From assembly GCA_020061465.1 (NCBI GenBank), contig JAGUYG010000029.1:1-48953 (forward strand): DNA of 48,953 nt, in the 5' to 3' direction. Both the position numbers and the translations under genes were made by a program. Of the stretch, positions 8,368-17,984 are shown piece by piece. Every line of letters starts with the position of its first letter. The stretch's first letter is position 1. This DNA comes from Ignavibacteriales bacterium (lineage in GTDB: Bacteria; Bacteroidota; Ignavibacteria; Ignavibacteriales; Ignavibacteriaceae). The notes under the pieces are model-generated. The model did not search any database. It was not told where the DNA came from and worked only from the letters and a program-made list of their open reading frames with translations.

Positions 8368-9459
8368 ATGATAAATGTAAATGAAGAAATCGAGTCAACT
8401 GCCAAGAAGAAGATTACAGCGCAGCTTAAGGGAATGACAATGTCAGAACTGCGAGAACTCGTTGAAAATTTCAGTGAGAAGAGCTACCGTGCTGATCAAA
8501 TCTTTAGTTGGATGTATAATCACATGGTTACTGATTTTGATGCCATGTTAAACATCCCGAAAAATCTAAGAATATTACTTAAAAATAATTTTCAATTAAG
8601 TACACTCAGTTATATCGATTCCGAAATCTCAACAAAAAGCGGAACTAAGAAATATATATTCAAAACAAATGACGAAAATGTAATTGAATCGGTTATAATT
8701 CCGGAAGGACGAAGAACAACCTTATGCATCTCAACACAGGTCGGCTGTCCGCTAGATTGCAAATTTTGTGCAACCGGTTTGATGGGATACAAAAAGAACT
8801 TAACGGCAGGAGAAATATTCGACCAATATTTATTAGCAAATAAAGATTATGGAAAAGACAGGATTACAAACATCGTTTATATGGGGATGGGCGAACCTCT
8901 TTTAAACTTTAACGAAACTCTTAAAACATTAAGAATTTTTGCGGAAGAGAAAACCGTCGGTATCAGCTTGAAGAAAATTAATGTTTCAACCGTTGGAATT
9001 ACGCCTAAGATTTATGAATTAGCAAACAGCGGCTTGAATGCAAATCTTGCACTTTCTTTGCATTCGTGCATTGAAGAAGTCCGCTCGAAAATAATGCCTA
9101 TAAATAAAAAGTATCCGTTAAAAGGCAACATTGAAGCGATTAAATATTATCAGCGAAATACAAAAACAAGAATTACATTCGAATATGTAATGCTAAACGA
9201 AATAAATGATCGTAATGAAGATTTGAAAGAATTAGTAAAACTATGTTCGCAGCTTCCATGTAAAGTAAACGTTATTCCTTTTAATTCGCTTGATCACATG
9301 AATCCGGGCGGTTTATCTGCAAAATTAAAACCGACTCCAAAACACAGAATAGATGAATTTGTTAAAAGGCTTCGGGATAAAAACATAACTGTTACGGTGA
9401 GATTTACACAAGGTGATGATATTGCCGCAGCGTGCGGACAGCTTGCTGTTAAATACTAA
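8368..9459 (+). CDS. rlmN: Dual-specificity 23S rRNA/tRNA (adenine-C2) methyltransferase RlmN
   Basis: A 363-residue radical-SAM enzyme that methylates C2 of A2503 in 23S rRNA and A37 of some tRNAs. The 4Fe-4S/SAM motif is C127-x3-C131-x2-C134 (GCPLDCKFC). Cys356 near the end (AAACGQL) matches the cysteine that forms the methyl-transfer intermediate. GMGEPLLN, LALSLH and the IPFN stretch are also typical. The N-terminal helical domain contains YRADQIFSWMY. Length agrees with the family (about 350-385). The ATG at 8368 keeps the usual LKGMTMSELRELV lead; an inner ATG at 8440 has a better binding site (AAGGGA) but would cut into the domain. Confidence 0.96.
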   Translation: MINVNEEIESTAKKKITAQLKGMTMSELRELVENFSEKSYRADQIFSWMYNHMVTDFDAMLNIPKNLRILLKNNFQLSTLSYIDSEISTKSGTKKYIFKTNDENVIESVIIPEGRRTTLCISTQVGCPLDCKFCATGLMGYKKNLTAGEIFDQYLLANKDYGKDRITNIVYMGMGEPLLNFNETLKTLRIFAEEKTVGISLKKINVSTVGITPKIYELANSGLNANLALSLHSCIEEVRSKIMPINKKYPLKGNIEAIKYYQRNTKTRITFEYVMLNEINDRNEDLKELVKLCSQLPCKVNVIPFNSLDHMNPGGLSAKLKPTPKHRIDEFVKRLRDKNITVTVRFTQGDDIAAACGQLAVKY

Positions 9460-9488
9460 CCAAAGATATTTGAAATTTTAATTGTAAG

Positions 9489-9660
9489 TAAAAAACAAAT
9501 AACAAAACTCAAATTACAAATAAACACCAAATAACAAATTCAAAATCGTATCGAAATGATTTCGAATACATTCGGGAAAAGCTTGTCACGCTTCGGTTTG
9601 ATTTATTGATATTTGAAGATTGAACATTATTTGTAATTTGTTTTTTGAGATTTGGAATTT
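9489..9660. repeat. Intergenic inverted-repeat element
   Basis: CAAATTACAAATAA (9510-9523) has a perfect 14-bp inverted copy at 9627-9640, and weaker similarity continues on both sides over about 45 bases. The centre is less AT-rich (about 9545-9600). No ORF is present. This kind of AAACAAATTACAAATAA inverted arm is typical of dispersed non-coding repeats in related genomes. Confidence 0.55.
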
Positions 9661-9730
9661 TATAACTAAGAGATTTTCTCTTAATTTCTAACGATTAAGA
9701 ATTTAATAGTGAATGAATCATATTCGATTT

Positions 9731-9851
9731 ATGAGGCGTATCTAAAAAGGTCTTATTCGGAAATTTTATATCCGAATATTCTTTCCAAAGGATCCTTCGG
9801 AAATAATCGAAACATTTCCTTAGTAAAAATACCTTTTTAGAGAAGACTCAT
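9731..9851. repeat. MITE-like element with 21-bp terminal inverted repeats
   Basis: The left end ATGAG-n5-TCTAAAAAGGT (9731-9751) and the right end ACCTTTTTAGA-n5-CTCAT (9831-9851) are inverted copies that match at 16 of 21 bases; the middle five differ. The 79-base interior holds nested palindromes (TTCGGA/TCCGAA and TCCAAAGGATCCTTCGGA). It has no coding capacity. It sits between rlmN and the SpoU methyltransferase, and could also act in RNA as a large hairpin. Confidence 0.55.
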
Positions 9852-9920
9852 TTATTATTCGTGTTAATTCGTGGCTTACTTTTCATAAGTTTATATAAAC
9901 CTTATAACTTAATTTTACCG

Positions 9921-10460
9921 ATGAAAAAATTAACACACGATGAAATATCAAAAAAGCGAAGCACCTTAGAAACTCTTCACAAAGTACAAAAGCTTCCGGT
10001 ATATGTTATATTGAACAGCATAAGGAGTAATTACAATGTCGGTTCAATTTTCCGTACTTCGGATGGAGCGATGATAGAGAAACTTTATTTATGCGGTTAT
10101 ACTCCTACGCCTCCCAAAAAAGAAGTACTAAAGACAGCCCTTGGTTCAACCGAAAGCGTACGATGGGAATATGCCCACGACCCGAAGGAAATAATAATGA
10201 GACTTAAAAAGGAAGGTGTGAAAATTTGTGCCCTCGAATTGACTGAGACGAGCATTCCCTACTATTACCTTGATAAAAATATTTTCCCGTTTGCTTTAAT
10301 AATCGGTAATGAAATAAGCGGAGTATCGCAAGAGCTTTTGAACCTCTGCGATTTTTCGATAGAGATTCCTCAGTTTGGAATTAAACAGTCGTTAAATGTA
10401 GCGGTAGCATACGGTATTACAATATTCGAGCTGCGGAAATTATTTGATGTTGCGAAATGA
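9921..10460 (+). CDS. SpoU/TrmH-family RNA 2'-O-methyltransferase
   Basis: A 179-residue SPOUT enzyme when started at the ATG at 9921 (MKKLTHDEI). An in-frame GTG at 9861 would add 20 residues with no family similarity. The three SpoU motifs are present: NVGSIFRTSDG, FALIIGNEISGVSQELL and IPQFGIKQSLNVAVAYGITIFE. It lacks the N-terminal substrate-binding domain of RlmB-type enzymes, so it is a compact, TrmL/TrmH-like form. It transfers a methyl group from SAM to a ribose 2'-OH in tRNA or rRNA; the exact target cannot be told from sequence. No clear ribosome binding site. Confidence 0.9.
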   Translation: MKKLTHDEISKKRSTLETLHKVQKLPVYVILNSIRSNYNVGSIFRTSDGAMIEKLYLCGYTPTPPKKEVLKTALGSTESVRWEYAHDPKEIIMRLKKEGVKICALELTETSIPYYYLDKNIFPFALIIGNEISGVSQELLNLCDFSIEIPQFGIKQSLNVAVAYGITIFELRKLFDVAK

Positions 10461-10474
10461 ATTCTTTTGATATT

Positions 10475-11131
10475 TTACTCTACCCCTGTAAAAAATTCTT
10501 CACCGTTATCTTTTGTGTGAATCATTAAAAGATTAACTCGTACTAATTTCACCAGAGTTCTTGATGCGCGCCGCTCGGAAATATTGACAAGCTTTCCAAA
10601 TTCCTTAACGCTTATTGTTTCATTCTTGCTTAAAAAAGAAAATACTGCCTTCTCAAGAGGACCAATCGAATATTTTTTCATTTTCATGCCGTTCGAATGA
10701 GCGCGCATTATTCTTATCATTTCTTTGCTTGCAGATATGCTCTTATCGTTTACACGAATTGTAACAACTGCTTTATTAATGTCTAAGTCACTTTGGTAAT
10801 CTTGCAGTCTGTGGGGTTTGTTATCCGATTCGGGAATTTCGGCAATCACAACTTCCTTATCGTATACTTCCACATAGGAAATATAATGTTCAAGCGGCGG
10901 TTCGCAATAATTAAGAGCTGCATCTTTTATCAGCTCTGCTACTTCTTTTTCACTTTCTACACCCACAACTTCTTTATTGTCATCGACGCCAAAGATGATA
11001 TACCCCCCTTTTGTATTTGCAAAAGCAATCATTTCTCTTGCAATTTTTTCGGGAGAAGAAAATTTTCGTTTAAATTCACAGTGCAAATTTTCTCCCTCTT
11101 CAATCAATTCTAAAACATCACGGCGTTTCAT
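10475..11131 (-). CDS. AlbA_2 (Schlafen-type) domain protein with winged-helix tail
   Basis: A 218-residue protein. The N-terminal half is an AlbA_2 domain: LHCEFKRKFSS, IAREMIAFANTKGGYIIFGVDDN, then a PLEHYISYVEVYDKEVVIAEIPES strand region. The C-terminal 60-70 residues (GPLEKAVFSFLSKNETISVKEFGKLVNISERRASRTLVKLV) look like a winged helix-turn-helix. AlbA_2 proteins are often annotated as ATP-binding or DNA-binding regulators. It lies 11 bases after the GT51 gene on the same strand, so the two may be co-transcribed, but no functional link is obvious. Probably a cytoplasmic nucleic-acid-binding regulator. Confidence 0.85.
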   Translation of the reverse strand: MKRRDVLELIEEGENLHCEFKRKFSSPEKIAREMIAFANTKGGYIIFGVDDNKEVVGVESEKEVAELIKDAALNYCEPPLEHYISYVEVYDKEVVIAEIPESDNKPHRLQDYQSDLDINKAVVTIRVNDKSISASKEMIRIMRAHSNGMKMKKYSIGPLEKAVFSFLSKNETISVKEFGKLVNISERRASRTLVKLVRVNLLMIHTKDNGEEFFTGVE

Positions 11132-11142
11132 TTTCTGCTTGT

Positions 11143-11883
11143 TTAAAGTGAAAGAATTACGTCATCCAACCTGCTGCGTATAATAGCAGCTCTGCGCAGC
11201 ACATAACCGGCATTTGTATTAGGTTTAAACCTTAGCGGTGAAGGTATCACTGCGGCTAACCTTGCGCATTCATTTTTGTTCAATACCGCCGGTTCTTTAC
11301 CGAAATATATCTCAGCGGCTTTTTTTATCCCGAAAATTCCGTCGCCCCACTCAACGGCATTTATATAATTTTGAAGTATAGCCCGCTTAGTTAATTCTTT
11401 TTCCATTCTGAAAGTAATTATGAACTCTTTTGCTTTTCTCAACAGACTTTTATCGGTTGTAAGATATAAATTTTTTGCAAGCTGCATAGAAATTGTGCTT
11501 GCGCCTCTTGCGCTGCGCCCTCTCCTTTTGTTCAGTTTTAATGATGTATTTAATTCTTTCCAATCGATTCCCTTGTGAATAAAAAACTTCCCGTCTTCCA
11601 TTGAAATTATAGCCTTCAGCAAATTTGGATTTACATCATTTATTCCGATCCATGATTGTTTTGGATAGTAAATCATGTAGTTTTCTATGGCACGCTGTTC
11701 CATCAAAGATGTAAAACGAAAGCTTCCGTATTCCAAAAAAGGAACTTGAAGTGAGGGCAGACTGAAGTAAGCAACGAAGAATAAATACGTAATAATCGAG
11801 GTTGTTTTGTGTTTATTGATAAACCAGGCGGTTTTATCATAAATAAAACCGATCTCGCTTTGAGGAAATTGGGATGAATACAT
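11143..11883 (-). CDS. mtgA: Monofunctional peptidoglycan glycosyltransferase (GT51)
   Basis: A 246-residue glycosyltransferase 51 that polymerises lipid II into glycan strands at the outer face of the inner membrane. One N-terminal membrane helix (about 28-46) is followed by the GT51 domain: AIISMEDGKFFIHKGID with catalytic Glu96, the RGASTISMQLAKNLYL motif (126-141), RKAKEFIITFRMEKELTK and the INAVEWGDGIFGIKKAAEIYFGK region. No transpeptidase domain follows, so it is the MtgA type. The AlbA_2 gene follows after 11 bases. Confidence 0.93.
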   Translation of the reverse strand: MYSSQFPQSEIGFIYDKTAWFINKHKTTSIITYLFFVAYFSLPSLQVPFLEYGSFRFTSLMEQRAIENYMIYYPKQSWIGINDVNPNLLKAIISMEDGKFFIHKGIDWKELNTSLKLNKRRGRSARGASTISMQLAKNLYLTTDKSLLRKAKEFIITFRMEKELTKRAILQNYINAVEWGDGIFGIKKAAEIYFGKEPAVLNKNECARLAAVIPSPLRFKPNTNAGYVLRRAAIIRSRLDDVILSL

Positions 11884-11943
11884 GCGATCTTCACCCTCCG
11901 AAAATTAAGCAGTCAAATATAATATTTAAGATTATGAGCGCAA

Positions 11944-14175
11944 TTAACCCGGCGGTTTACGGACATCATTTGTTCTGATAGAATCCGGCTTTAGCTCACC
12001 GTTATTCCTTTCCGGTTCTTCATCAATCTCATCTGTCTGCGTTTCGAATAATTGCTGATATATAGCTCTTATAGAATCTTCAGCGGTTTTAATAGAATCT
12101 TGCGGTACTAATTCAATATTTAATTCTGGTTGTTTGGATTGCTCAACTTTCTTATCAAATTTCGTTGAATCTTTTACGGGTGCTTTTAATTTGTTCAGCG
12201 AATCTGCTGCAAGTGAATCTCTCATTCTTATCTGTCTAAGTGAATCTTCAATTACTTTTAGCTTAGCGGCGCGTTCTTGCTTGAATAAAGTTAATTTGGG
12301 ATTTATTGCGGTTGCATAAACCGTAGCCGGATACTTAGTCGCAATTGAATCATACATCACTGCAGCAGAATCGTAAAGCTTTAATTTGTTCTCCAAAATC
12401 CACCCCGATGCCATTAAAGCCTTAGGTGCTAATTTTGATTCGGGATACTTCATAAAAATATCATAGAAATTTTTTAACGAAGTATTTAAATCGTCTTGAA
12501 GCATCTGCTGCTCAGCCTCAGCATATATCTCTTTTGCCGGGTCAAATTCCAAATCGACCAGCGGCTTATTTAGTTTGTTAGCTGCGGCATTAACGATACT
12601 CTCATCTCTATAATTTTCATAGATGAATGAGAATAGACTATCTGCCTTTTCCTTATCATCAACGGTAAGATAATAGCTTGCTAATGCAAAAAGAATTCTC
12701 GCTTGAAAGTTAGACCCGGAGTACTTTTCGAGTGCCTCGGAATAATAGTAATGAGCCGAATCGAGTAAATTAAATTCGGTAAAGAATAAATTACCCAAAT
12801 GGAAATGCTGTTCTGCAAGCTTATGCTTAATTGAATCAGCCGAAATAGTTGGTCTTTGTGGAGGTTTTTTCTCTTCCAATTTAGGCTGCTGTGCAACGCT
12901 GACAGGGGGAGCTTTAATATTTGGTTCACGTTCTCTGTCGTCAAAAACGGGTTGATCGCGATCCAGTGCCTCTTCCTCAGTTTTCAAAGTATCAGAATAG
13001 AAAGCGATGGAATCTTTTACAAACTCTTCAGGATCTTCTATATAAACTAATTGTTTTTTTAGTTCGGCAACTTGCTCGTTTAAGGTTTTATACTTTCTGA
13101 ATAATTGTGTTTTTTCATTTGCTCTCTTTGTATAGCCGGGAGGTGAAGCTGCACCCATTACTTTTCCGAAATAAACAGCCGCGCTATCGAACTGCTTATA
13201 ATTTTTTTCGTAAATTTCTCCGATTCTATATCTTGCCTCGCCGGATGAAGTAAGATTGGGGTAAGTAGTATCAACTATACTTAAAATCTCAATTGCTTCA
13301 TCGAAACGCCCTAACGAAGCTAAGGTTTTGCCGCGCTCAAGATCGATAAGATCGTATGAATCCTTGTATTTATCTTCCGCCTTCATCCTTTCAAAAATTG
13401 ACAAAGCTCTTTCATTTTCATCCGCTTCACGCAGAGTTTTTGCAAGCTCTAAGTTCGAGTTTAGCTCGATCTCGTAAACCGGCGAGTAATTCGATACTCT
13501 CTCGAATGCAGCAATGGCATTTTGAAGGTCTTCAATTTCAATATATAACAAACCAAGCTCGTACATTGCTTTTGCACTGATCTCATTATCGGATGATAAT
13601 TCAACAAAAGCGTTCAATGCATAGATGGCTGATTCATAATCTTTTGCCCATACGAAGTATTTAATTTCTTCGATAAACGATTCATCAACAATTTTATCTT
13701 CTCCCTGCTCAATAGCTTTTTCTCTTACAAGCTTAAGTGTCGATAATCCGTCTTCAAAATATCTTAACCGCATCTGGCTTTTCCCGATCCACAATTCTGC
13801 TTCGAGAATCAAATTGCTCTCCGGCTGCGTAGCTATAAGCTCTTGAAATTTTCGTAAAGCTTTTGGATGATTCTTTTGATAATAGAACGACTTGCCCAAA
13901 ATGAGCAAAGCATCATCAACAAAAGATGAAGTTGGATAAAACTGAAGTATTCTGGATGCCTTTTCTATCACTTTATTCAATTGCTGATTTGCAGTTCCTG
14001 GTACGGGAGGATCATCAATTGCGAATAAATCTTTTGTCTGCTCTTTGATGGAAGTTTCGGCTTGTTCGAAGAGGTCGATAGTGTTGTAATAAAGATTGAA
14101 GTAAACGGTAAAATTCTCCCAAAGCGAACACCCGGGAATAAAGAGAAATAATATAAGAATAAAAAGGTGTTTCAT
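11944..14175 (-). CDS. Large TPR lipoprotein, possible SprE/PorW relative
   Basis: A 743-residue protein with a lipoprotein signal (LFLFIPGC, lipid-bearing Cys16). It has many TPR-like helix pairs at about 60-340 and 465-625 (for example SSFVDDALLILGKSFYYQKNHPKALRKFQELIATQP). A coiled/charged linker with PPQRP lies near 400-445, and a low-complexity acidic, serine-rich tail at about 640-743. The opening FTVYFNLYYNTIDLFEQAE resembles the start of SprE/PorW, a lipoprotein of the type IX secretion system. A T9SS-sorted cargo is present at 37626-39968. The link to T9SS is an inference. It starts 92 bases beyond the P-II gene end. Confidence 0.7.
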   Translation of the reverse strand: MKHLFILILFLFIPGCSLWENFTVYFNLYYNTIDLFEQAETSIKEQTKDLFAIDDPPVPGTANQQLNKVIEKASRILQFYPTSSFVDDALLILGKSFYYQKNHPKALRKFQELIATQPESNLILEAELWIGKSQMRLRYFEDGLSTLKLVREKAIEQGEDKIVDESFIEEIKYFVWAKDYESAIYALNAFVELSSDNEISAKAMYELGLLYIEIEDLQNAIAAFERVSNYSPVYEIELNSNLELAKTLREADENERALSIFERMKAEDKYKDSYDLIDLERGKTLASLGRFDEAIEILSIVDTTYPNLTSSGEARYRIGEIYEKNYKQFDSAAVYFGKVMGAASPPGYTKRANEKTQLFRKYKTLNEQVAELKKQLVYIEDPEEFVKDSIAFYSDTLKTEEEALDRDQPVFDDREREPNIKAPPVSVAQQPKLEEKKPPQRPTISADSIKHKLAEQHFHLGNLFFTEFNLLDSAHYYYSEALEKYSGSNFQARILFALASYYLTVDDKEKADSLFSFIYENYRDESIVNAAANKLNKPLVDLEFDPAKEIYAEAEQQMLQDDLNTSLKNFYDIFMKYPESKLAPKALMASGWILENKLKLYDSAAVMYDSIATKYPATVYATAINPKLTLFKQERAAKLKVIEDSLRQIRMRDSLAADSLNKLKAPVKDSTKFDKKVEQSKQPELNIELVPQDSIKTAEDSIRAIYQQLFETQTDEIDEEPERNNGELKPDSIRTNDVRKPPG

Positions 14176-14268
14176 CGGGGTAATCTAAAGCCCTCTAAAA
14201 TTAGAATGAAATAAATTTTGCATGGAAAAAGCTAAAAAAGATTTCAAAAAAGTAAAAGGTAAAATATT

Positions 14269-14616
<348 letters not shown>

Positions 14617-14621
14617 TTAAA

Positions 14622-17600
14622 TTATTTTCCGTGGCAGTGTTTATATTTTTTTCCGCTGCCGCAGGGGCAGGGGTCGTTACGCCCGACTTTTTCAGCAACC
14701 TGCACAGGCTGAGGTTTGCCTGCCGTTTGAGGCGAACGGGCGGTTGAAGTATAACCGATATTATCTGTGCTTTGCTTTGTCTCAAGTACGCGCCCGGAAG
14801 GTTGTCTTCTTCTTCTTTGTATTTCTTCGGGAGCCTGCGGAAAGAATTTAAATGTGAAAGAGACTACTTCATTACGTATTTGATCTAAGAGAGAAACGAA
14901 CAGCTTGAATGCTTCGGCTTTGTATTCAACAAGCGGATCTTTCTGACCGTAAGCTCTTAACCCAATACCTTCTTTAAGGTCGTCCATCTCACGGAGATGT
15001 TCCTTCCATTTGTGATCAATTACGCTTAGAGTTGCGTACCTCTCAAGCCTAGCCATCAACTCTGAGCCTAACATTTCTTCTTTCTTATTATAAAAGTTTT
15101 TTGCGGCGGCTAATATTCTTTCCTTAATTCCATCTTTACCTAATGTTTCAAACTCTTCCGGTTTAATTTTTATATCCACAAGCAAGTTGTGTAAGATATC
15201 CTCTTTTAAACTATCGGCTAAAACATCGTCGAAGTATCTATCGATCACTTCATCGATGTAATCTTCAAGCATTTGGAAGATTTGGCTTTTTAGTCTATCG
15301 CCCTGCAGCGCCTGATGCCTTCGGGAATAAATAACTTCTCTCTGCTGATTCATAGTATCGTCATATTCGAGAAGTCTTTTTCGGATAGCAAAGTTGTTTT
15401 CTTCGACTTTCTTTTGGGCGCGCTCAACAGATTTTGTAATTAAGGGATGCTGAATGACCTCCCCTTCTTTAATTCCCATTCTTTCCATTACAGAAGAAAT
15501 ACGGTCACTGCCAAAAAGCCTCATCAAGTCGTCTTCTAATGAGAGAAAGAATTTTGAAGTACCGGGATCGCCCTGTCTTCCTGAACGCCCTCTCAACTGT
15601 CTGTCGATTCTTCTTGAATCATGGCGTTCGGTTCCAAGTATGTAAAGACCGCCTCTTTCTCTTACACCGGTGCCTAGTTTAATATCGGTTCCTCTGCCTG
15701 CCATATTCGTTGCTATTGTAACCGCTCCAATTTCACCTGCATGTGCAATAATCTCGGCTTCCCTTTGATGCTGTTTAGCATTAAGAACATTATGCTGAAC
15801 TCCTTTCCGTTTTAACATCCTGCTTATGGTTTCAGAAACATCTACAGATGTAGTACCCACAAGCACCGGTCTGCCCTGCTTACGTAACTCTTCTATTTCT
15901 TCGATAACCGAGTTTAATTTTTCTCTCTTAGTTTTGTAAATAGCATCGTCATGGTCTTCCCTAACTACGGGTTTGTTCGTGGGAATTACAACTACCTCCA
16001 GTTTATAAATCTGAAAGAACTCGCCTTCTTCTGTTTCGGCGGTACCGGTCATTCCAGCTAACTTGTTATACATTCTGAAGTAATTCTGAAGAGTAATGGT
16101 TGCTAATGTTTGGGTATCTCTTTCAACTTTAACATTCTCTTTGGCTTCGATAGCCTGGTGAAGTCCATCGGAGTAACGCCTGCCTGGGAGAACACGTCCT
16201 GTAAATTCATCTACTATGGCGATTTTCCCTTCGGTAGTTATCACATATTCCACATCTTTTTCAAAAAGCGTGTATGCTTTAAGCAGTTGATGAATAGTAT
16301 GGATTCGATCGCTGCTTTCAGAATAGCGATGATAAAGTGCATCGCGTTTTTTTACTTTCTCTTCTTCCGGTATATTTGCATCGTTTTCAAACTTGCTTAT
16401 TTCGGTACCCAAATCGGGAAGGACAAAGTAATCTGCTTCTATACCGCTGCCCCTTGCAAGTTCCTCACATCCCTTTTCGGTAAGATCGATTGTATTATTT
16501 TTTTCATCGATTACAAAATACAATTCGTCATCTATGATGTACATATTTTTAGCTTTTTCGCGCAGGAACTCAAGCTCGGTTTCCTGAAGCAGTTTCTTGT
16601 TAGAAGGTTCGCTAAGTGCTTTTGCCAGCTTATTATTTTTTGGCAGCCCGCGGTATGCTCTTAGCAGCAGTATTCCAGCTTCTCTTAAATCATCTTTATT
16701 CTCAGAAGCGAGTAGTTGTTCGGCTTCCTGCGTTATCTTTGCCACAAAATTCGATTGAAGCCTGTAAAGCCGTTCAATCTTAGGTTTCATTTCATTGAAT
16801 TTGTGATCGTCAACTTCAACGGGACCGGAAATGATAAGCGGGGTTCTCGCTTCGTCGATCAAAACGGAATCAACTTCGTCAACAATGGCATAATTATGTT
16901 TACGCTGCACCTGGTATTCAGCGTCAACAGCCATGTTATCGCGTAAATAATCAAAACCGAATTCGTTATTTGTTCCGTAAGTAATATCGCATCCGTATTG
17001 TTGTTTTCGCTGAGCCGGGTCCATCGTATTAAGAATAACTCCTACTGTTAGCTCGTGAAATTTATAAATCTCTCCCATCCATTCGCTGTCACGCAGAGCT
17101 AAGTAATCATTAACGGTAACAAGATGTGCTCCTCTTCCGGTAAGAGCATTGAGATACAGCGGAAGTGTAGCGACCAAAGTTTTACCTTCACCCGTAGCCA
17201 TTTCTGCTATTTTTCCTTGATGCAAAACGACTCCCCCCATTAGCTGAACGTCATACGGAACCATATCCCACGTAATTTTGTTGCCGGCTACGGTCCAGCT
17301 TTTACCTACAAGTCTTTTGCATGTAGATTTAACCACGGCAAAAGCTTCCGGTAAAATTTGATCTAATATTTCCTCATATTTTTCATTAAGCTCTTCTTCC
17401 AGCTCATCCAGTTCATCATAAACGGCCTGTCTATCAAACTCTTCATCGGATTGAAGCCGTTTTCTAAAGGCATCGATTTTTTCTCTGAGTTCTGCCGTGT
17501 AATCTTGAACCTTTTCCTTAAACTCAACTGTTTTTGCCCTTAGCTGGTCATCGGTTAAAGTTTTTATTTTTTCATACTCAGCATTGATTTCATCTACAAT

Positions 17601-17666
17601 TGGCTGAAGCTCTTTGATACTTTTGGTGTGCTTATCCCCGAATAATTTCTTAATAATTCCTAACAT
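14622..17666 (-). CDS. secA: Preprotein translocase ATPase SecA
   Basis: A 1014-residue SecA, the ATPase that drives unfolded preproteins through SecYEG. Walker A is ATGEGKT (157-163) and the DEAD-like box is in [29 protein letters not shown] and the [14 protein letters not shown] motif VI follow. The last 22 residues are a SEC-C zinc motif ([13 protein letters not shown]...HC), the SecB/ribosome-binding tail. It is over 100 residues longer than the E. coli protein, partly from an insert at about 300-385 ([15 protein letters not shown]...) before the [13 protein letters not shown] segment, as in other Bacteroidota/Chlorobi SecAs. P-II follows 14 bases downstream. Confidence 0.98.
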   Translation of the reverse strand: MLGIIKKLFGDKHTKSIKELQPIVDEINAEYEKIKTLTDDQLRAKTVEFKEKVQDYTAELREKIDAFRKRLQSDEEFDRQAVYDELDELEEELNEKYEEILDQILPEAFAVVKSTCKRLVGKSWTVAGNKITWDMVPYDVQLMGGVVLHQGKIAEMATGEGKTLVATLPLYLNALTGRGAHLVTVNDYLALRDSEWMGEIYKFHELTVGVILNTMDPAQRKQQYGCDITYGTNNEFGFDYLRDNMAVDAEYQVQRKHNYAIVDEVDSVLIDEARTPLIISGPVEVDDHKFNEMKPKIERLYRLQSNFVAKITQEAEQLLASENKDDLREAGILLLRAYRGLPKNNKLAKALSEPSNKKLLQETELEFLREKAKNMYIIDDELYFVIDEKNNTIDLTEKGCEELARGSGIEADYFVLPDLGTEISKFENDANIPEEEKVKKRDALYHRYSESSDRIHTIHQLLKAYTLFEKDVEYVITTEGKIAIVDEFTGRVLPGRRYSDGLHQAIEAKENVKVERDTQTLATITLQNYFRMYNKLAGMTGTAETEEGEFFQIYKLEVVVIPTNKPVVREDHDDAIYKTKREKLNSVIEEIEELRKQGRPVLVGTTSVDVSETISRMLKRKGVQHNVLNAKQHQREAEIIAHAGEIGAVTIATNMAGRGTDIKLGTGVRERGGLYILGTERHDSRRIDRQLRGRSGRQGDPGTSKFFLSLEDDLMRLFGSDRISSVMERMGIKEGEVIQHPLITKSVERAQKKVEENNFAIRKRLLEYDDTMNQQREVIYSRRHQALQGDRLKSQIFQMLEDYIDEVIDRYFDDVLADSLKEDILHNLLVDIKIKPEEFETLGKDGIKERILAAAKNFYNKKEEMLGSELMARLERYATLSVIDHKWKEHLREMDDLKEGIGLRAYGQKDPLVEYKAEAFKLFVSLLDQIRNEVVSFTFKFFPQAPEEIQRRRRQPSGRVLETKQSTDNIGYTSTARSPQTAGKPQPVQVAEKVGRNDPCPCGSGKKYKHCHGK

Positions 17667-17984
17667 TTATTACATTTCTCCATACAATTAAATTGGTATC
17701 AAAATTAAACATTGAGTGTTTGAAATGCAATTTAAGAAGAATTGGGCTGAATGGTTCTGACCGGATTTAAAAGTAAGGATTACTATAAGATAAGGAGCTT
17801 TCTCCCTCTATAACATTAAAGTACGCGATGATGAAAAGGCAGTACTAAATCTGCGAGTTTTAATCGACCTAAATGTTCTATCTAAGAATTCATTCAAATT
17901 TAAAAATTTCAATCGGAATCTTAATTTATTGAAACAGCACCGGTTTAGTATTAGATTAATCATGCAAGTAAAAAATAATTTTAA
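17667..17984. other. Divergent intergenic region between secA and glnE
   Basis: 318 bases separating two divergent genes. It must carry both promoters, but no convincing boxes or conserved structure were found. No small gene is credible on either strand. Confidence 0.4.

Noticed and set aside
16110-16664. 184-codon open frame on the plus strand inside secA
   Set aside because: Antisense to highly conserved SecA sequence, Phe/Ile/Cys-rich, no recognisable domain; a shadow of the real gene.
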